Shown here one piece after another: positions 6,405-15,266 of a stretch of 54,596 bases of DNA (positions are counted from its first letter, which is position 1; each line of letters begins with the position of its first letter). This stretch comes from Halomonas ventosae (lineage in GTDB: Bacteria > Pseudomonadota > Gammaproteobacteria > Pseudomonadales > Halomonadaceae): the NCBI RefSeq assembly GCF_004361885.1, contig NZ_SNWH01000016.1, positions 1-54,596 on the forward strand, given 5' to 3'. The position numbers and the translations under genes are program-made. The notes below the pieces were generated by a model. It did not search any database, was not told the DNA's origin, and saw only the letters and a list, made by a program, of their open reading frames with translations.

Positions 6405-9323
6405 TCAGAATATCCCACGATTATGATCAAGGATTTCAGAGAGTTTTATTACCGCCTCGAGCTCCGAGCAGCCCTGCTCGCGCATCACGCGCATGCGCTC
6501 GGCCTTCTCCTCGCCCTCGGTGCCGGCTAGGGCCAGGTAGAGGCTGGGGGGCACCACCCGGAACAGCGCCTCCAGGCGTCCTGACAGCACCACCCCCTCG
6601 GTATATTTCTTGGAGACCTTGGTGGCGGAGGCCATCAGCTTGCGCTGGGTGGCGGTGAGTTCCTTGAAGCGGCTGACCTGCTCGATCTCGTCAGGCGGCA
6701 TGTAGAGACACAGCCAGAACTCGATCATGTTGAGTAGCTTGCGGGCTGCGTCCGGGAAGTCCTCGAGGTTCTGGGTAGCCATCCAAATCCAGTGGGAGAG
6801 CTTGCGGCCCATCTTGCCCACCTTGACCAGATAGGGGCTGAGTAGCGGGTTGACGGTGAGCAGGTGGCACTCGTCGATGACCTGGACGATGGGCCGCCCG
6901 CTGTACTGGTCGCGCTCGGCCAGGTTGGTGATCATGTTGGTCACGCTGATCACCGCCAGGGCTAGCTGGGCCTCGTAGCCCTCTCGGGCGAAGTGGGCCA
7001 AGTCGATGATGGTCACGTCGCACTCGGGCCAGGCGGTGCCGGGGCGGTTGAAGACCTCGCCGTCGAAGCCGTCGCAGAACAGCCCCATGGCTTCGCCCAT
7101 GTCATAGGCGCGGCGCTGCCGCTCCTCCGGGATCTCGGTATCGCGTGAGATCGCATAGAGCGCCTCTCGTACGTCCTGGGTCATGCAGTCGCGGCCCTCT
7201 TCCCGACAGCGCTCCGCCGCACGGTAGATGGCGTCGCGCACCATACGCCGGTCGGCGCGGCGAAACTCCCGCTCCTCCTTGGGATCCCCGCCGGTGATCA
7301 TCAGCCGGGCGGTGATCTCCATCTCGCCCAGCAGGTCGCGCTCCTCGTCGGGCTGCTCCTCGTCCTCCTCCAGGGGCGCCTCCTCGAAGGGGTTGACGTC
7401 CTCGGCATCCCGGGCCAGGCGGCGCTCCTCCACCTCATTCTCCAGCAGCCGCGTGGCCGCTGCGAACGGCGGCAGCCTGGCCCCGCAGCCCGGCGACAGC
7501 TTGACCTGGTTGACGTTCATCCCCTTGCGCTCGAAATACTGGCCCAGCAGCCCGAAGCTGTTGCCCACCTCGATAATGAACAGCCGCGGGCGGTGCATAG
7601 CCATGACCTGGCTCAGCACGCCGTTCAGAGTGGCCGACTTGCCGGCCCCGGTGGGGCCGAACACCAGCATGTGGGCGTTGGCCGAGCGATCCTCGAGGTT
7701 CAGCGGGTCGAAGCTGAAGGTCTCGCCGCCACGGTTGAAGAAGGTCATCCCCGGCCGGCCGGTACCGCGGCCGCGCCCGAACACCGGCGCCAGATTGGCC
7801 AAGTGGTGGACGTAGTTGAACTGGGTGTACCAGCGGTTCTTGCGATCCTGCTCCGGGTCGAAGTTCATCGGCAGCCAGCGCAGGTAGGTGTTCAGGCCGG
7901 CGACTTCATCTTCAGGATCCACCGGCGAGAGGTTGACCTGCAGAAGCTGAGTGGCCAGCGCCATGCTGCGCTGCTGGAGGTCCTGCTCGTTCTCACCCAT
8001 CAGGAAGAAAGCCAGGGTGCTCTGGTAGAGCTTGTGGTTCTGACCCAGGTAGCGGCGGGCGGTCTCGCAGTCCTCGCGGACCTGTCGGGCTAGCACGCTG
8101 TCGCCTACCGCCTTGCTGTGCAGGCGGTTGATATGGTCCTCCAGGGGCTCCTGGGGTGTCGCCACAATGGTCAGCACCGCCTCGGTGCCCTCGGGCAGCT
8201 TGTCCATCAGGGCATTGCTCGCCTGCCCGTCGGAGCGGCGCACCTCGCCGGTGAGGTGGCCCACCACCGGCGCCCGGCGCATCTCCTCCACCACCACACA
8301 GCACTGGGGTCGCCCATCGAACCACCAGAGCCCCGTCTCCACATCGCCCCGGGGCGAGTTGAAGAGCATTCCCTCGGCCAGGTCGTAGTTCCAGGCCACG
8401 TCACCGGCGTCCTCGGGGTAGTCGCACAGGGCGTAGAAGCGCGCCGGGTCATCGGGGGCCAGCCGCGGCCGCGGGTTGAAGCGCGGCAGCAGCCAGCGGT
8501 GAAAGGCGCGCCCGTCGTAGCGCTCCAGGCGCAGGCCCGCGCCGTGCAGCGCGGCGGCCAGCCGGTCGTAGACCTGATTGGCGGCCTGCTCGGGGGAGAG
8601 CCCCCGCTGACGCTCTCCCGCCTGGCGCTTCTTGCCGAGCCAGCGGTAGAGCACCAGGCGCGTGCGACGGGTCTGGCCCCGCCAGCGGGTCTGGGTCACG
8701 CCGTCATCCTGGAACAGCCCACCCGGTTTGGAGATCGCCTTGAGGTGAGCGCCCATGCTCGCCAACCAGTCCTGGGTGAACTCGGTCTCCCGGGCCCGCG
8801 GCCGCACATAGTCCCGCATGCGCTCCAGGTCGGGGCGGGCGTCGACTTCATCTTTGACGAAGAGCTGCACCACCCAGGGGTGCTGCTCATACTCCGGCAG
8901 GCTGTCCTGAAAGGCGGCCTCGATCTGGTCGCGAATCGCCTCCAGAGACTCCGGAGCGCGGCCCTCGGTGGCGATAGGGAAGACCTCGGCCACTACCCCC
9001 ACCGAAACCCCATCCTCGAGCAGAAAGCAGCCCGACTCGGGTAGGAACTCCACCCAGGGCAGGTAGTTGCTGAAGGACGGCGCCCGACGGAAGTGCGAGC
9101 GTAGCTCGGCCACGGAGGGCGCCTTGCCCCGGGGCAGAGCCAAAGGCCGCCCCTGGATATCATGGCTCAGGGCAGCGAGGGCATCTGGCTCGATCGACTG
9201 GGCTTCAGGGTCTCGCGCACAAGGCGACGCCGATAGCAGCTCATCCAGTCCTTGTCCTTGGTCGCTATCATCGGCCTTGGCACTGCCGAAGAGGCGATTC
9301 ATCAGCGCATCGAACTGCGACAT
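6405..9323 (-). CDS. VirB4-type conjugative transfer ATPase (TIGR03744/PFL_4706 type)
   Basis: The large cytoplasmic ATPase that powers pilus assembly and DNA secretion of an MPF-G type IV secretion system; 972 residues, normal for the ICE family. The Walker A motif GPTGAGKS lies at about residues 556-563 and a Walker B-like strand (PIVQVIDECH) about 270 residues later. The ATG overlaps the stop of the upstream lipoprotein gene by ATGA, so the two are translationally coupled. In related ICEs several more secretion genes (DsbC-, TraU- and TraG-like) follow directly. Here the next DNA is the convergent catR, so the operon is interrupted after this gene. Confidence 0.92.
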   Translation of the reverse strand: MSQFDALMNRLFGSAKADDSDQGQGLDELLSASPCARDPEAQSIEPDALAALSHDIQGRPLALPRGKAPSVAELRSHFRRAPSFSNYLPWVEFLPESGCFLLEDGVSVGVVAEVFPIATEGRAPESLEAIRDQIEAAFQDSLPEYEQHPWVVQLFVKDEVDARPDLERMRDYVRPRARETEFTQDWLASMGAHLKAISKPGGLFQDDGVTQTRWRGQTRRTRLVLYRWLGKKRQAGERQRGLSPEQAANQVYDRLAAALHGAGLRLERYDGRAFHRWLLPRFNPRPRLAPDDPARFYALCDYPEDAGDVAWNYDLAEGMLFNSPRGDVETGLWWFDGRPQCCVVVEEMRRAPVVGHLTGEVRRSDGQASNALMDKLPEGTEAVLTIVATPQEPLEDHINRLHSKAVGDSVLARQVREDCETARRYLGQNHKLYQSTLAFFLMGENEQDLQQRSMALATQLLQVNLSPVDPEDEVAGLNTYLRWLPMNFDPEQDRKNRWYTQFNYVHHLANLAPVFGRGRGTGRPGMTFFNRGGETFSFDPLNLEDRSANAHMLVFGPTGAGKSATLNGVLSQVMAMHRPRLFIIEVGNSFGLLGQYFERKGMNVNQVKLSPGCGARLPPFAAATRLLENEVEERRLARDAEDVNPFEEAPLEEDEEQPDEERDLLGEMEITARLMITGGDPKEEREFRRADRRMVRDAIYRAAERCREEGRDCMTQDVREALYAISRDTEIPEERQRRAYDMGEAMGLFCDGFDGEVFNRPGTAWPECDVTIIDLAHFAREGYEAQLALAVISVTNMITNLAERDQYSGRPIVQVIDECHLLTVNPLLSPYLVKVGKMGRKLSHWIWMATQNLEDFPDAARKLLNMIEFWLCLYMPPDEIEQVSRFKELTATQRKLMASATKVSKKYTEGVVLSGRLEALFRVVPPSLYLALAGTEGEEKAERMRVMREQGCSELEAVIKLSEILDHNRGIF

Positions 9324-9790
9324 CAGAGAGCCCTCCCGTCGACCCAGTCCGCAGTGGCTCGCGCACTCTCACCGGGCATGGCGTACTGAACGCGTTGATA
9401 GAGGGGAAACACCGTCGAGTAGCCGGGTACCGGCACCTGCTCAGTTCCTGCCAGGTGGGGAAAGACGTACATCACCAGGTCCGGGTTGGGCAGGCGGCGG
9501 AACTGGCTGTAGATCTCGTTGCCTACATCGCGGCTGTAGCGCAGGTGCTCCGTTACCATGTCGTCACTCTTCAGCGGACGGCGAAGCTCGCTGCGCACAT
9601 CCAGCGGGCGGCGCTCACCAGTACTTTGGCCGGCCTGGTTCTGCCAAATCTCCATCATGGTGGTGTCACCCACCGGCATCAGCTCTTCCTGAGAGGTCGC
9701 ACACCCGGTCATCGTCAGGCTCGTGAACATGACCGCCATCGACATGGTGGCGCTACGGCAGATCGAGATTGGCCGCACTCGAGCGGTCAT
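9323..9790 (-). CDS. Conjugative transfer lipoprotein (TIGR03751 type)
   Basis: A 155-residue secreted lipoprotein of the ICE transfer apparatus. The start at 9790 has GGAGGG 6 bases upstream and gives a signal sequence ending in a lipobox, SLTMTGC, with Cys30 as the lipidated residue. The mature part contains PNPDLVMYVFPHLAG, PGYSTVFPLY and RVQYAMPGE, features I associate with the TIGR03751 family. By analogy it may play a TraV/VirB7-like part, anchoring the outer-membrane core. It overlaps the 3' end of the VirB10-like gene by 38 bases and the virB4 start by ATGA. An upstream ATG at 9976 gives an unrelated N-terminus and was rejected. Confidence 0.85.
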   Translation of the reverse strand: MTARVRPISICRSATMSMAVMFTSLTMTGCATSQEELMPVGDTTMMEIWQNQAGQSTGERRPLDVRSELRRPLKSDDMVTEHLRYSRDVGNEIYSQFRRLPNPDLVMYVFPHLAGTEQVPVPGYSTVFPLYQRVQYAMPGESARATADWVDGRAL

Positions 9791-11195
9791 ATCGCACCCT
9801 CCTTCCTTGGGTTTCATAGTCGATGGGCAGCTCACGCTCGATATGGATGGCGACCGGCTGACCCGGGGGAACATAGACAGCATCAAAGGTCTGGCCGAAG
9901 CGCTCCTGCACCCACTGGCGCACGCCGGAGACGCCGCCGGCCAGGGCCTGGCTGGCGGCATAGCGACCCGAGTCACCGGTCAGGCCGCTGACCACGCCAC
10001 CGCTGTCCACACTGGTGGTGACTTCGTTCATGGCCATGGCATCGGCGCCGGCCTCGGCGGCGCCCAGGATGAAGCTGGTGAGCAGGAACTGCTGAGCATT
10101 GGTCTTGCGATCCCCGGGGATGCAGGGCAGGCCCCGCGGGTCGGAGAGCCAGCCGAGGATGGTGCGGTTCGAGCCGTCTCCCGAGTTGACGTCATCGGGA
10201 GCCGGCAGGGTGCGCACAGTGCCGTCCTCGAAGACGAAGGTCATCGAGTTGACCTGGCCACGCACGCAGGAGAGCGTCCAATCACCGGTGGCGGTGCCGC
10301 TGACGATGGCGCTCTCCACCTCGGGCAGGGTGACGCCGTTGGCGGTAAGGTTCTCGCGGCCGATCACTACCTTGAACGGATAGGGGTCGTTGACGGTGCC
10401 ATCGATGGGCACCCGGCCCAGCAGCGCCGTCATCGCCACCGAGCCCATCAGGGTGGAATTCTCCGGCAGCGTATAGACGGGCTCCACGCTGGATTCATCG
10501 GGACGTCCGGTCACCCGGCTTTCTGCCGCGCTGGAAGCATGCTGGGCCGCTTCGCCCAGTTCCTCGGCGGCCTCACGGAAGCCGGTCGGGAAGGTAGTCT
10601 CGCCACGCCCACGCTCATCCTCCTGGGCGTCCAGGGGCTCGACCCAGGTCAGCGCATGCTCCGAGCCAGGGCCCGAGTAGGATGTCCCATCAGGGCCACC
10701 ACCTCCCTCAAGCCCCAGGCCGATGGGCAGGTCATCATCACGTTGCCCATCCACCTGGCGGCGCAGCTGATCCAGCTGACGCTGCAAGGTGCCCAGCATG
10801 GAGCTGTCCGGCTTGGACCGCGCGATCTCCTGACGTAGCCGTTCGCGCTCACGGCGCAGTGCTTCATCGATGGCACCGTCCACATCCTGGTGGCGGCTCA
10901 TCAGCTGCTCGTTCTGGTCGCGCAGCGCCTGTGTTTCCGCCTGGGCTTGCTCCAAGTCGCGACGCATGGCCTGCACGTGGCCGACCAAGGTGGCCACGGT
11001 ATCCCGCGGGGTATCCCCCTCGATGCCCAGCGCCTGCAGCTCGTCATCGGTCAGGCTTAGCGTCGGGTCAGTCTCGGCGATTTCTGCCTCAGAGTCGGCT
11101 TCGCCTCCGCTCAGGCTGCGCACCAGGATCAGCAACACGATCACCAACAGCCCAGGCACCAGAATCTTCAGCAGGGTATTGCTACGCAGGGTCAT
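9753..11195 (-). CDS. TraB/VirB10-like conjugation protein (TIGR03752/PFL_4705 type)
   Basis: A 480-residue inner-membrane protein. Residues about 9-27 form one transmembrane helix, residues about 70-135 a Glu/Gln/Arg-rich coiled coil, and the C-terminal half is periplasmic with TraB-like segments (LMGSVAMTALLGRVPI, FKVVIGRENLTANGVTLP). The C-terminus ends in PPGQPVAIHIERELPID. In MPF systems this protein spans the periplasm and links the inner-membrane ATPases to the outer core. Its start overlaps the stop of the TraK-like gene by ATGA and its end overlaps the lipoprotein start, within the tight T4SS operon. Confidence 0.88.
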   Translation of the reverse strand: MTLRSNTLLKILVPGLLVIVLLILVRSLSGGEADSEAEIAETDPTLSLTDDELQALGIEGDTPRDTVATLVGHVQAMRRDLEQAQAETQALRDQNEQLMSRHQDVDGAIDEALRRERERLRQEIARSKPDSSMLGTLQRQLDQLRRQVDGQRDDDLPIGLGLEGGGGPDGTSYSGPGSEHALTWVEPLDAQEDERGRGETTFPTGFREAAEELGEAAQHASSAAESRVTGRPDESSVEPVYTLPENSTLMGSVAMTALLGRVPIDGTVNDPYPFKVVIGRENLTANGVTLPEVESAIVSGTATGDWTLSCVRGQVNSMTFVFEDGTVRTLPAPDDVNSGDGSNRTILGWLSDPRGLPCIPGDRKTNAQQFLLTSFILGAAEAGADAMAMNEVTTSVDSGGVVSGLTGDSGRYAASQALAGGVSGVRQWVQERFGQTFDAVYVPPGQPVAIHIERELPIDYETQGRRVRYDRSSAANLDLP

Positions 11196-12064
11196 GAGGT
11201 GCCCTCCTCGACCTTATCCTTCTCCTCCAGCGGGATCAGGGCCCTGTCCAGGCCGCCGCGCTGAGTGACCAGAAAGACCGTGGTGGTGTCCTCCATGGAG
11301 CCTCGCGGCGCCAGATAGGGGTGCATGAAGGTCGCGGAATAGAACTCCCCCTGCAGCCAGCGCGGATCCATCTCGAAGGCGCGCTGCCGATCGTTGTTCT
11401 CGAGCTTCACCGCGGTGACCGTCCAGCCATCGAGCCGCCAGGCGCTCAGGGGCGTGGCGGTCACCGGCAGCGACGGCAGCAGAGTGCTCAGCGACTCGGG
11501 CAGCCGCATGGGCACGCGAGAGACGCCGCGCAGGGGCTCGATGGTGCGCTGCGGCGCATAGAGGGACTGGGCGGCATGCCGGGTCAGTAGCACCGGCACA
11601 GGAGTGGTGGACGCGCGCTGTGCAGCACTGCCTGACGCTTGAGCCGACGATGGCGGGGTCGACACTGTGTTCGCACCGCCGCTGTCCGAGGAAGAACTGG
11701 CCGTGGATGACTCTCGGCTATCCACCACCAGGATCTCCTCGCTACTAACGCCCTCCCCGGCCGACAGGTCCAGCAGCAGCACATCCCCGCTCTCCACGTC
11801 TTGCACGCGAACACGCTGGGTTTCGAAGGTCTCGAAGGCCTTCAGATAGAGTACGCCCCCGGCGCTTTGTACGCGCAGTACCTCGGGATTGGCCAATGCC
11901 GGTGGCAGGCCCACGCGAACGTTGCGGTCCAGGGTGACAATCCGCTCCTCATCCACCGGCAGCGGTATCGCCAGCGGTCGACGTTCCCAGTGCATGACCT
12001 CCACAGCCAGCGCCTCACCGACGAACACGGCGGTGACCAACCAGGCCAGCATCACACGCTTCAT
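11192..12064 (-). CDS. TraK-like conjugation protein (TIGR03749/PFL_4704 type)
   Basis: A 290-residue exported protein with an N-terminal signal peptide (MKRVMLAWLVTAVFVGEALA) and a beta-rich mature domain (RPLAIPLPVDEERIVTLD, GVLYLKAFETFETQRVRV) similar to TraK/VirB9-type secretins of the core complex. A serine/alanine-rich linker follows at about residues 125-160. The ATG at 12064 overlaps the upstream stop by ATGA, which decides the start; the open frame runs further upstream without support. The C-terminal half (LDGWTVTAVKLENND, FYSATFMHPYLAPRG) is typical of the ICE family. Confidence 0.85.
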   Translation of the reverse strand: MKRVMLAWLVTAVFVGEALAVEVMHWERRPLAIPLPVDEERIVTLDRNVRVGLPPALANPEVLRVQSAGGVLYLKAFETFETQRVRVQDVESGDVLLLDLSAGEGVSSEEILVVDSRESSTASSSSDSGGANTVSTPPSSAQASGSAAQRASTTPVPVLLTRHAAQSLYAPQRTIEPLRGVSRVPMRLPESLSTLLPSLPVTATPLSAWRLDGWTVTAVKLENNDRQRAFEMDPRWLQGEFYSATFMHPYLAPRGSMEDTTTVFLVTQRGGLDRALIPLEEKDKVEEGTS

Positions 12065-12708
12065 GAGGAGCCTCCTTGCTTCTCTGCATCTGGTACCGAC
12101 AGCCGCTGAGGAATGCCATCGAAGCAGTCCACCTGCAGGCCCCAGGGGTTGCGCTGAGGGTCCACGTCGGCCTTCACCACCCGCAGCGGGTAGCGAATGA
12201 ACAGATCGCGAACCGGCGTGCCGGCGTACTGTTCGTCGATGGCCATATCCAGGGTAACCACCCAAGCATCACGACTAAGGATCTCCACGGAATCGGCGCG
12301 ATAACCTCGCCCGGGAATTTCGTAGATGCCGCGTACCCGGCCGGAAAGCTCCTGGCGGCGATCGCGGTCCTCGTAGTCCTTGGCCAAGTAGCGCTGACAG
12401 GAGGGGGTAAGAAAGGGTGAATAGGCCCTCAGGTTGCGGCGGTAATCGGCTTGACCATCCGCGGGCCAGCGGTTGATCTGCTGCCAGACGTAAAACCCGA
12501 AAGCGTAGACGCTCGATGGGTCGACCTCCCACCAGGCGCGGGTGCTGCCTGAGCGCAGGTCGGGCGGGTTGTGGATGGTCAAGTTCTCGGGAGCCGACTT
12601 CCAGCCCCACCACAGACCAGCGCATAACAAGGCCAACACCAAGATGACCAGGCGCAGGGTGGTGATATGGGCATCCCGTGCGCTAAGGGCGTGACGAAAG
12701 CGGCTCAT
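12061..12708 (-). CDS. TraE/VirB8-like conjugation protein (TIGR03746/PFL_4703 type)
   Basis: A 215-residue inner-membrane protein with one transmembrane helix at residues about 17-36 and a periplasmic domain (SSVYAFGFYVWQQINRWP, FLTPSCQRYLAKDY, LDMAIDEQYAGTPVRD). The topology matches TraE/VirB8 assembly factors that nucleate the secretion channel. The ATG overlaps the preceding stop by ATGA. Family assignment is from remembered motif order in PFGI-1-class ICEs; the exact contact partners are unknown. Confidence 0.85.
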   Translation of the reverse strand: MSRFRHALSARDAHITTLRLVILVLALLCAGLWWGWKSAPENLTIHNPPDLRSGSTRAWWEVDPSSVYAFGFYVWQQINRWPADGQADYRRNLRAYSPFLTPSCQRYLAKDYEDRDRRQELSGRVRGIYEIPGRGYRADSVEILSRDAWVVTLDMAIDEQYAGTPVRDLFIRYPLRVVKADVDPQRNPWGLQVDCFDGIPQRLSVPDAEKQGGSS

Positions 12709-13088
12709 GGGCGTCCTCCCGGTTGGTAGCGCATCCGCCGCCGTGAGAAGGGACCGGAACGGGTGATCAAGGCGTCGGCTCCCCTGAGACGGATGCCCTG
12801 CCGAGCGAGACGAAACTGTAGGCTGCGGTAGAGCCAGGAGGCGGGACGGCCGCGACGTAGCCGCCGCATCACGGCGCCACCGACGTAGAGCGCCATGCCG
12901 GCACAGGCAAACGCCACGGTCGGCACCATGGCGATGGCTCCCAGCAGCCAGGCGCCGATCGCGCCCGGAAGCAATCCCGCGGCTACTCCGCCCAGAGCCA
13001 TCATCCCAACCTCGTGCCCGGTCATGCCCCGAAACACCACCGGTGCGGCATTCAGGCGAGTCGGCAGAAAGTCGAGACGGTTAACCAT
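12705..13088 (-). CDS. TraL-like conjugation membrane protein (TIGR03750 type)
   Basis: A 127-residue protein with the motif LNAAPVVFRGMTGHEVG near its N-terminus and two adjacent hydrophobic helices (about residues 29-72), followed by a basic cytoplasmic tail. This is the TraL/VirB3-like component that works with the VirB4 ATPase in pilus assembly. The start at 13088 overlaps the stop of the upstream gene by ATGA; the longer open frame starting at 13178 would overlap the neighbour heavily and is not used. Confidence 0.84.
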   Translation of the reverse strand: MVNRLDFLPTRLNAAPVVFRGMTGHEVGMMALGGVAAGLLPGAIGAWLLGAIAMVPTVAFACAGMALYVGGAVMRRLRRGRPASWLYRSLQFRLARQGIRLRGADALITRSGPFSRRRMRYQPGGRP

Positions 13089-13450
13089 CAGAGGATCTCC
13101 GCGGCCTTGGTCGCCAGCCAGATAATGGCTACGATCAGCACTACCCCCACGACGACCACTACGCCGAACTTCGACCACTCGCCGCGAACCCGTGCCTCGT
13201 TGAAGGTGGCAATGGCGGCAATCGCGACGATCAGGAACGCCACCGTGGCCAGTATCAGGCCGCCCAGGGCGCCGAAGTCATAGAGATAATTCTGTAGCGT
13301 GGTGAGAAGGCCATCGCCCTCCCCCCGTGACGGCGCCTCCATGGTGGGAAGCCCCTGCGCCATGGCCTGAGCCGGCACAAGTCCTGCCGCGGCCATCATG
13401 GCGAGGCCTCGGGTACGAACACGGGAGCAGAGTGAACGCACGGTAGTCAT
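13088..13450 (-). CDS. Pilin-like conjugation protein (TIGR03745/PFL_4702 type)
   Basis: A 120-residue protein with a signal peptide (cleavage near ALVPAQAMAQ-type Ala-X-Ala residues), a short periplasmic stretch and two transmembrane helices (GALGGLILATVAFLIVAIAA and FGVVVVVGVVLIVAIIW). Size and topology resemble VirB2/TraA-type pilin subunits, and the family occupies that position in PFGI-1 ICEs. AAGGAG lies 7 bases before the ATG, a strong site suitable for a high-copy subunit. Pilin function is inferred from size and context. Confidence 0.82.
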   Translation of the reverse strand: MTTVRSLCSRVRTRGLAMMAAAGLVPAQAMAQGLPTMEAPSRGEGDGLLTTLQNYLYDFGALGGLILATVAFLIVAIAAIATFNEARVRGEWSKFGVVVVVGVVLIVAIIWLATKAAEIL

Positions 13451-13509
13451 AACGAGCTCCTTCTTGAGTAACGAATTGTTGAATGACGCAGAGTGCGAGG
13501 CCGGCGACC

Positions 13510-13725
13510 TCAGAGGAAAACCCAGAACATCACCACGACCAGGAAGACGGCGCGCAGCGCGGCAAAGCCGAAGTCATCGCCGCTGACGCGCCCCTTGGCG
13601 TAGCCTCGATAGGAGGAGATGGCGCTCCAACACGCCCAGAGCAGCACCACGGTGCAGCCCACCCCGGCAATAAGGACTCCCAGGGGTGGCGCCTCGAAGC
13701 CGGCACCGGCGGCGAAGGCCTCCAT
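13510..13725 (-). CDS. Small membrane conjugation protein (TIGR03758/PFL_4701 type)
   Basis: A 71-residue protein with two hydrophobic helices (residues about 15-37 and 54-71) separated by a short polar loop, SSYRGYAKGRVSGDDFG, characteristic of the TIGR03758 family. Its ATG overlaps the TAA stop of the upstream RAQPRD-position gene by one base. It may be a second pilin-like or pilus-assembly subunit; its function is not established. Confidence 0.8.
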   Translation of the reverse strand: MEAFAAGAGFEAPPLGVLIAGVGCTVVLLWACWSAISSYRGYAKGRVSGDDFGFAALRAVFLVVVMFWVFL

Positions 13726-14087
13726 TAGCGCAACTCCCGCAGGTAGTCCCCGGCGAGGGGCACCGGCTGGCGGGGCGGCAATCGAGGCGGTTCGAGTACG
13801 TCATCGATGCCCTTGTCCACGGCTTGGATATCCCGGCGCAGGCGCGGCACATCCAGGAAGACGCGGGTGGTCTCAGGGTCGAACTCCCCAACGCGGATCT
13901 CGAGCCGATCCACAATGCGCTGGATCTGGGCCAGCTGATCCTGGATCAGCGCCAGGTCCTGGCGGGCGATCTCATCGCGCACGCCGTCGCGGTCGTTGGC
14001 ATAGGCGGAGTAGGTAGCGCCGAACTGAGCGGTCAGCAGCGTCAGAAGCAGGGGCGACAGGGCTCGTGGCAAGCGGCGAAACGTCAT
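13725..14087 (-). CDS. RAQPRD-family-like exported ICE protein
   Basis: A protein of about 120 residues with a signal peptide (LSPLLLTLLTAQFGATYSAYA) and a helical mature part (LALIQDQLAQIQRIVDRLEIRV, LRRDIQAVDKGIDDVLEPP). By position next to TIGR03758 and by its helix pattern it corresponds to the RAQPRD family (TIGR01690), although the name-giving motif is only partly recognisable as PPRQPVPLAGDYLRELR. The start is uncertain: ATGs at 14087 and 14102 both lack a strong ribosome site; the shorter form gives the cleaner signal peptide. Confidence 0.7.
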   Translation of the reverse strand: MTFRRLPRALSPLLLTLLTAQFGATYSAYANDRDGVRDEIARQDLALIQDQLAQIQRIVDRLEIRVGEFDPETTRVFLDVPRLRRDIQAVDKGIDDVLEPPRLPPRQPVPLAGDYLRELR

Positions 14088-14218
14088 GACAAGACAGTCC
14101 ATCCGTTGGCTGGCATTGTCCTCATCCTGTCGCCCGCCAGGGTGCAGCGCAGCAGGAAACCATAAGCGCCGCACACGACGTTTATCTTCGCCTGCTCAAT
14201 ACCCTAGACACGCAAGCA

Positions 14219-14240
14219 CCGGAGCCCGCACCGGCTCCGG
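14219..14240. repeat. GC-rich inverted repeat between two transfer operon segments
   Basis: An 8-bp perfect stem, CCGGAGCC, with a 6-base loop and GGCTCCGG, lies in the gene-free gap between the RAQPRD-like gene and the TIGR03747 gene. There is no T-run on either side, so it is not a standard terminator. It could attenuate or protect the minus-strand transcript. Confidence 0.45.
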
Positions 14241-14281
14241 ACGATAGCGGCGAGGCCGCGGAAGGCCTGCGATGTGGAGTT

Positions 14282-14974
14282 TCAGAGGTACTTCTTGAAG
14301 CTTCCCGTGGCGATGCTGATCAGCAAGCCAAATAGGGCCGCGCAGGGCAGCAGGAAGGCGTTGGGATGAATAGCGAAGGGCACGCTCAGGTAGAACAGCC
14401 AGCCCACCACGAAGACCGGCGTGATGGCCCGCTTGGCATGGTGGTAGATGAAAGCGGACTCTCGCCCCGCACCGAAGCGGCGCAGGTCGCGTCGCACCAA
14501 GCCGTCGACGAAACCAACCAGGGCCGCCAGAGCAAAGAGCGGCGAGGTCAGCAGCAGAATGACCACACGGGTCAGGGTCATCAGCGTGACGTAGAGCGCC
14601 GCCTGCACGTAGACATGCAGGGTGCCGAGCCAACCCCCGTGATGGGCGCTGTTCTCAAGCCAGTCCGCTATCCCGCTCCTCACGAACAGCCACTCGTGGG
14701 CGCTGGTGACGGCTCGGGTCGCCAGGGCGACCGGGTCCGAGACCAGCAGCGAGCGCGTGAAGTGGGTATCCAGTCGGGCCACTTCGGTTTCCAGGGTCTC
14801 CAGCGCATGCTGGGCCCCGGGCTGGCTCCACCACTGCCAGTGGATTCCCGCCCACTCGACCAGCACCGACATCAGGAGCGACACGACCAGCACCGCAATA
14901 ATCTGAAATGGAAGGCCGAATAGCGTGGAGAACCAGCCGCGTCGAGTTTCCTGGGCACGTTCCGCCGTGGCCAT
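14282..14974 (-). CDS. Integral membrane ICE protein (TIGR03747 type)
   Basis: A 230-residue protein with about four transmembrane helices: residues about 20-42, 125-150 and two near the C-terminus (FVVGWLFYLSVPFAIHP and FLLPCAALFGLLISIATG). The segment RRDLRRFGAGRESAFIYHHAKR between helices is a conserved-looking cytoplasmic loop of the TIGR03747 family. It begins one base after the stop of the small upstream gene and is probably coupled to TraD. A role in the transfer channel is inferred from constant synteny in this ICE class; no enzymatic motif is visible. Confidence 0.82.
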   Translation of the reverse strand: MATAERAQETRRGWFSTLFGLPFQIIAVLVVSLLMSVLVEWAGIHWQWWSQPGAQHALETLETEVARLDTHFTRSLLVSDPVALATRAVTSAHEWLFVRSGIADWLENSAHHGGWLGTLHVYVQAALYVTLMTLTRVVILLLTSPLFALAALVGFVDGLVRRDLRRFGAGRESAFIYHHAKRAITPVFVVGWLFYLSVPFAIHPNAFLLPCAALFGLLISIATGSFKKYL

Positions 14975-14975
14975 C

Positions 14976-15266
14976 TCAGTGCACCCTGACTGGCGTCAGC
15001 GAGCAGAGCAGCGACCAGCGGCGATCGTGGTAGTGCAGGATCAGCCGCCCCTCATGAGGGTGCTCGCCCTGCTCCCATACTGGCGAAAGCCCCTTGCGAT
15101 AGGCGTGCTGGGTCAGCTCGACGCGGTCGATCCCGATGACCACGTAGTCGAGTAGCCCGAACAGGGCCTGAGGCAGCTCACTCAGGGAGCCGCTCTCCAG
15201 GGCAACACTGGAGACGATGGCGGTTGCCGCGGTATCAGGCGTCATGGGCGTTGTCTCGATGTTCAT
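14976..15266 (-). CDS. Small ICE protein of unknown function beside TraD
   Basis: A 96-residue protein between TraD and the TIGR03747 gene. GGAG lies 8 bases before the chosen ATG at 15266, and the frame overlaps the 3' end of traD by 32 bases; a second ATG at 15245 is possible. The sequence has a leucine-rich helix (LSELPQALFGLLDYVVIGID) and ends in GRLILHYHDRRWSLLCSLTPVRVH. I do not recognise a domain. Tight overlap on both sides supports a real gene in the transfer operon. Confidence 0.6.
   Translation of the reverse strand: MNIETTPMTPDTAATAIVSSVALESGSLSELPQALFGLLDYVVIGIDRVELTQHAYRKGLSPVWEQGEHPHEGRLILHYHDRRWSLLCSLTPVRVH

Noticed and set aside
9791..9976. N-terminal extension of the TIGR03751 lipoprotein from the ATG at 9976
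   Set aside because: The added residues lie antisense-like over the VirB10-like gene frame, spoil the signal peptide, and the GGAGGG site supports 9790.
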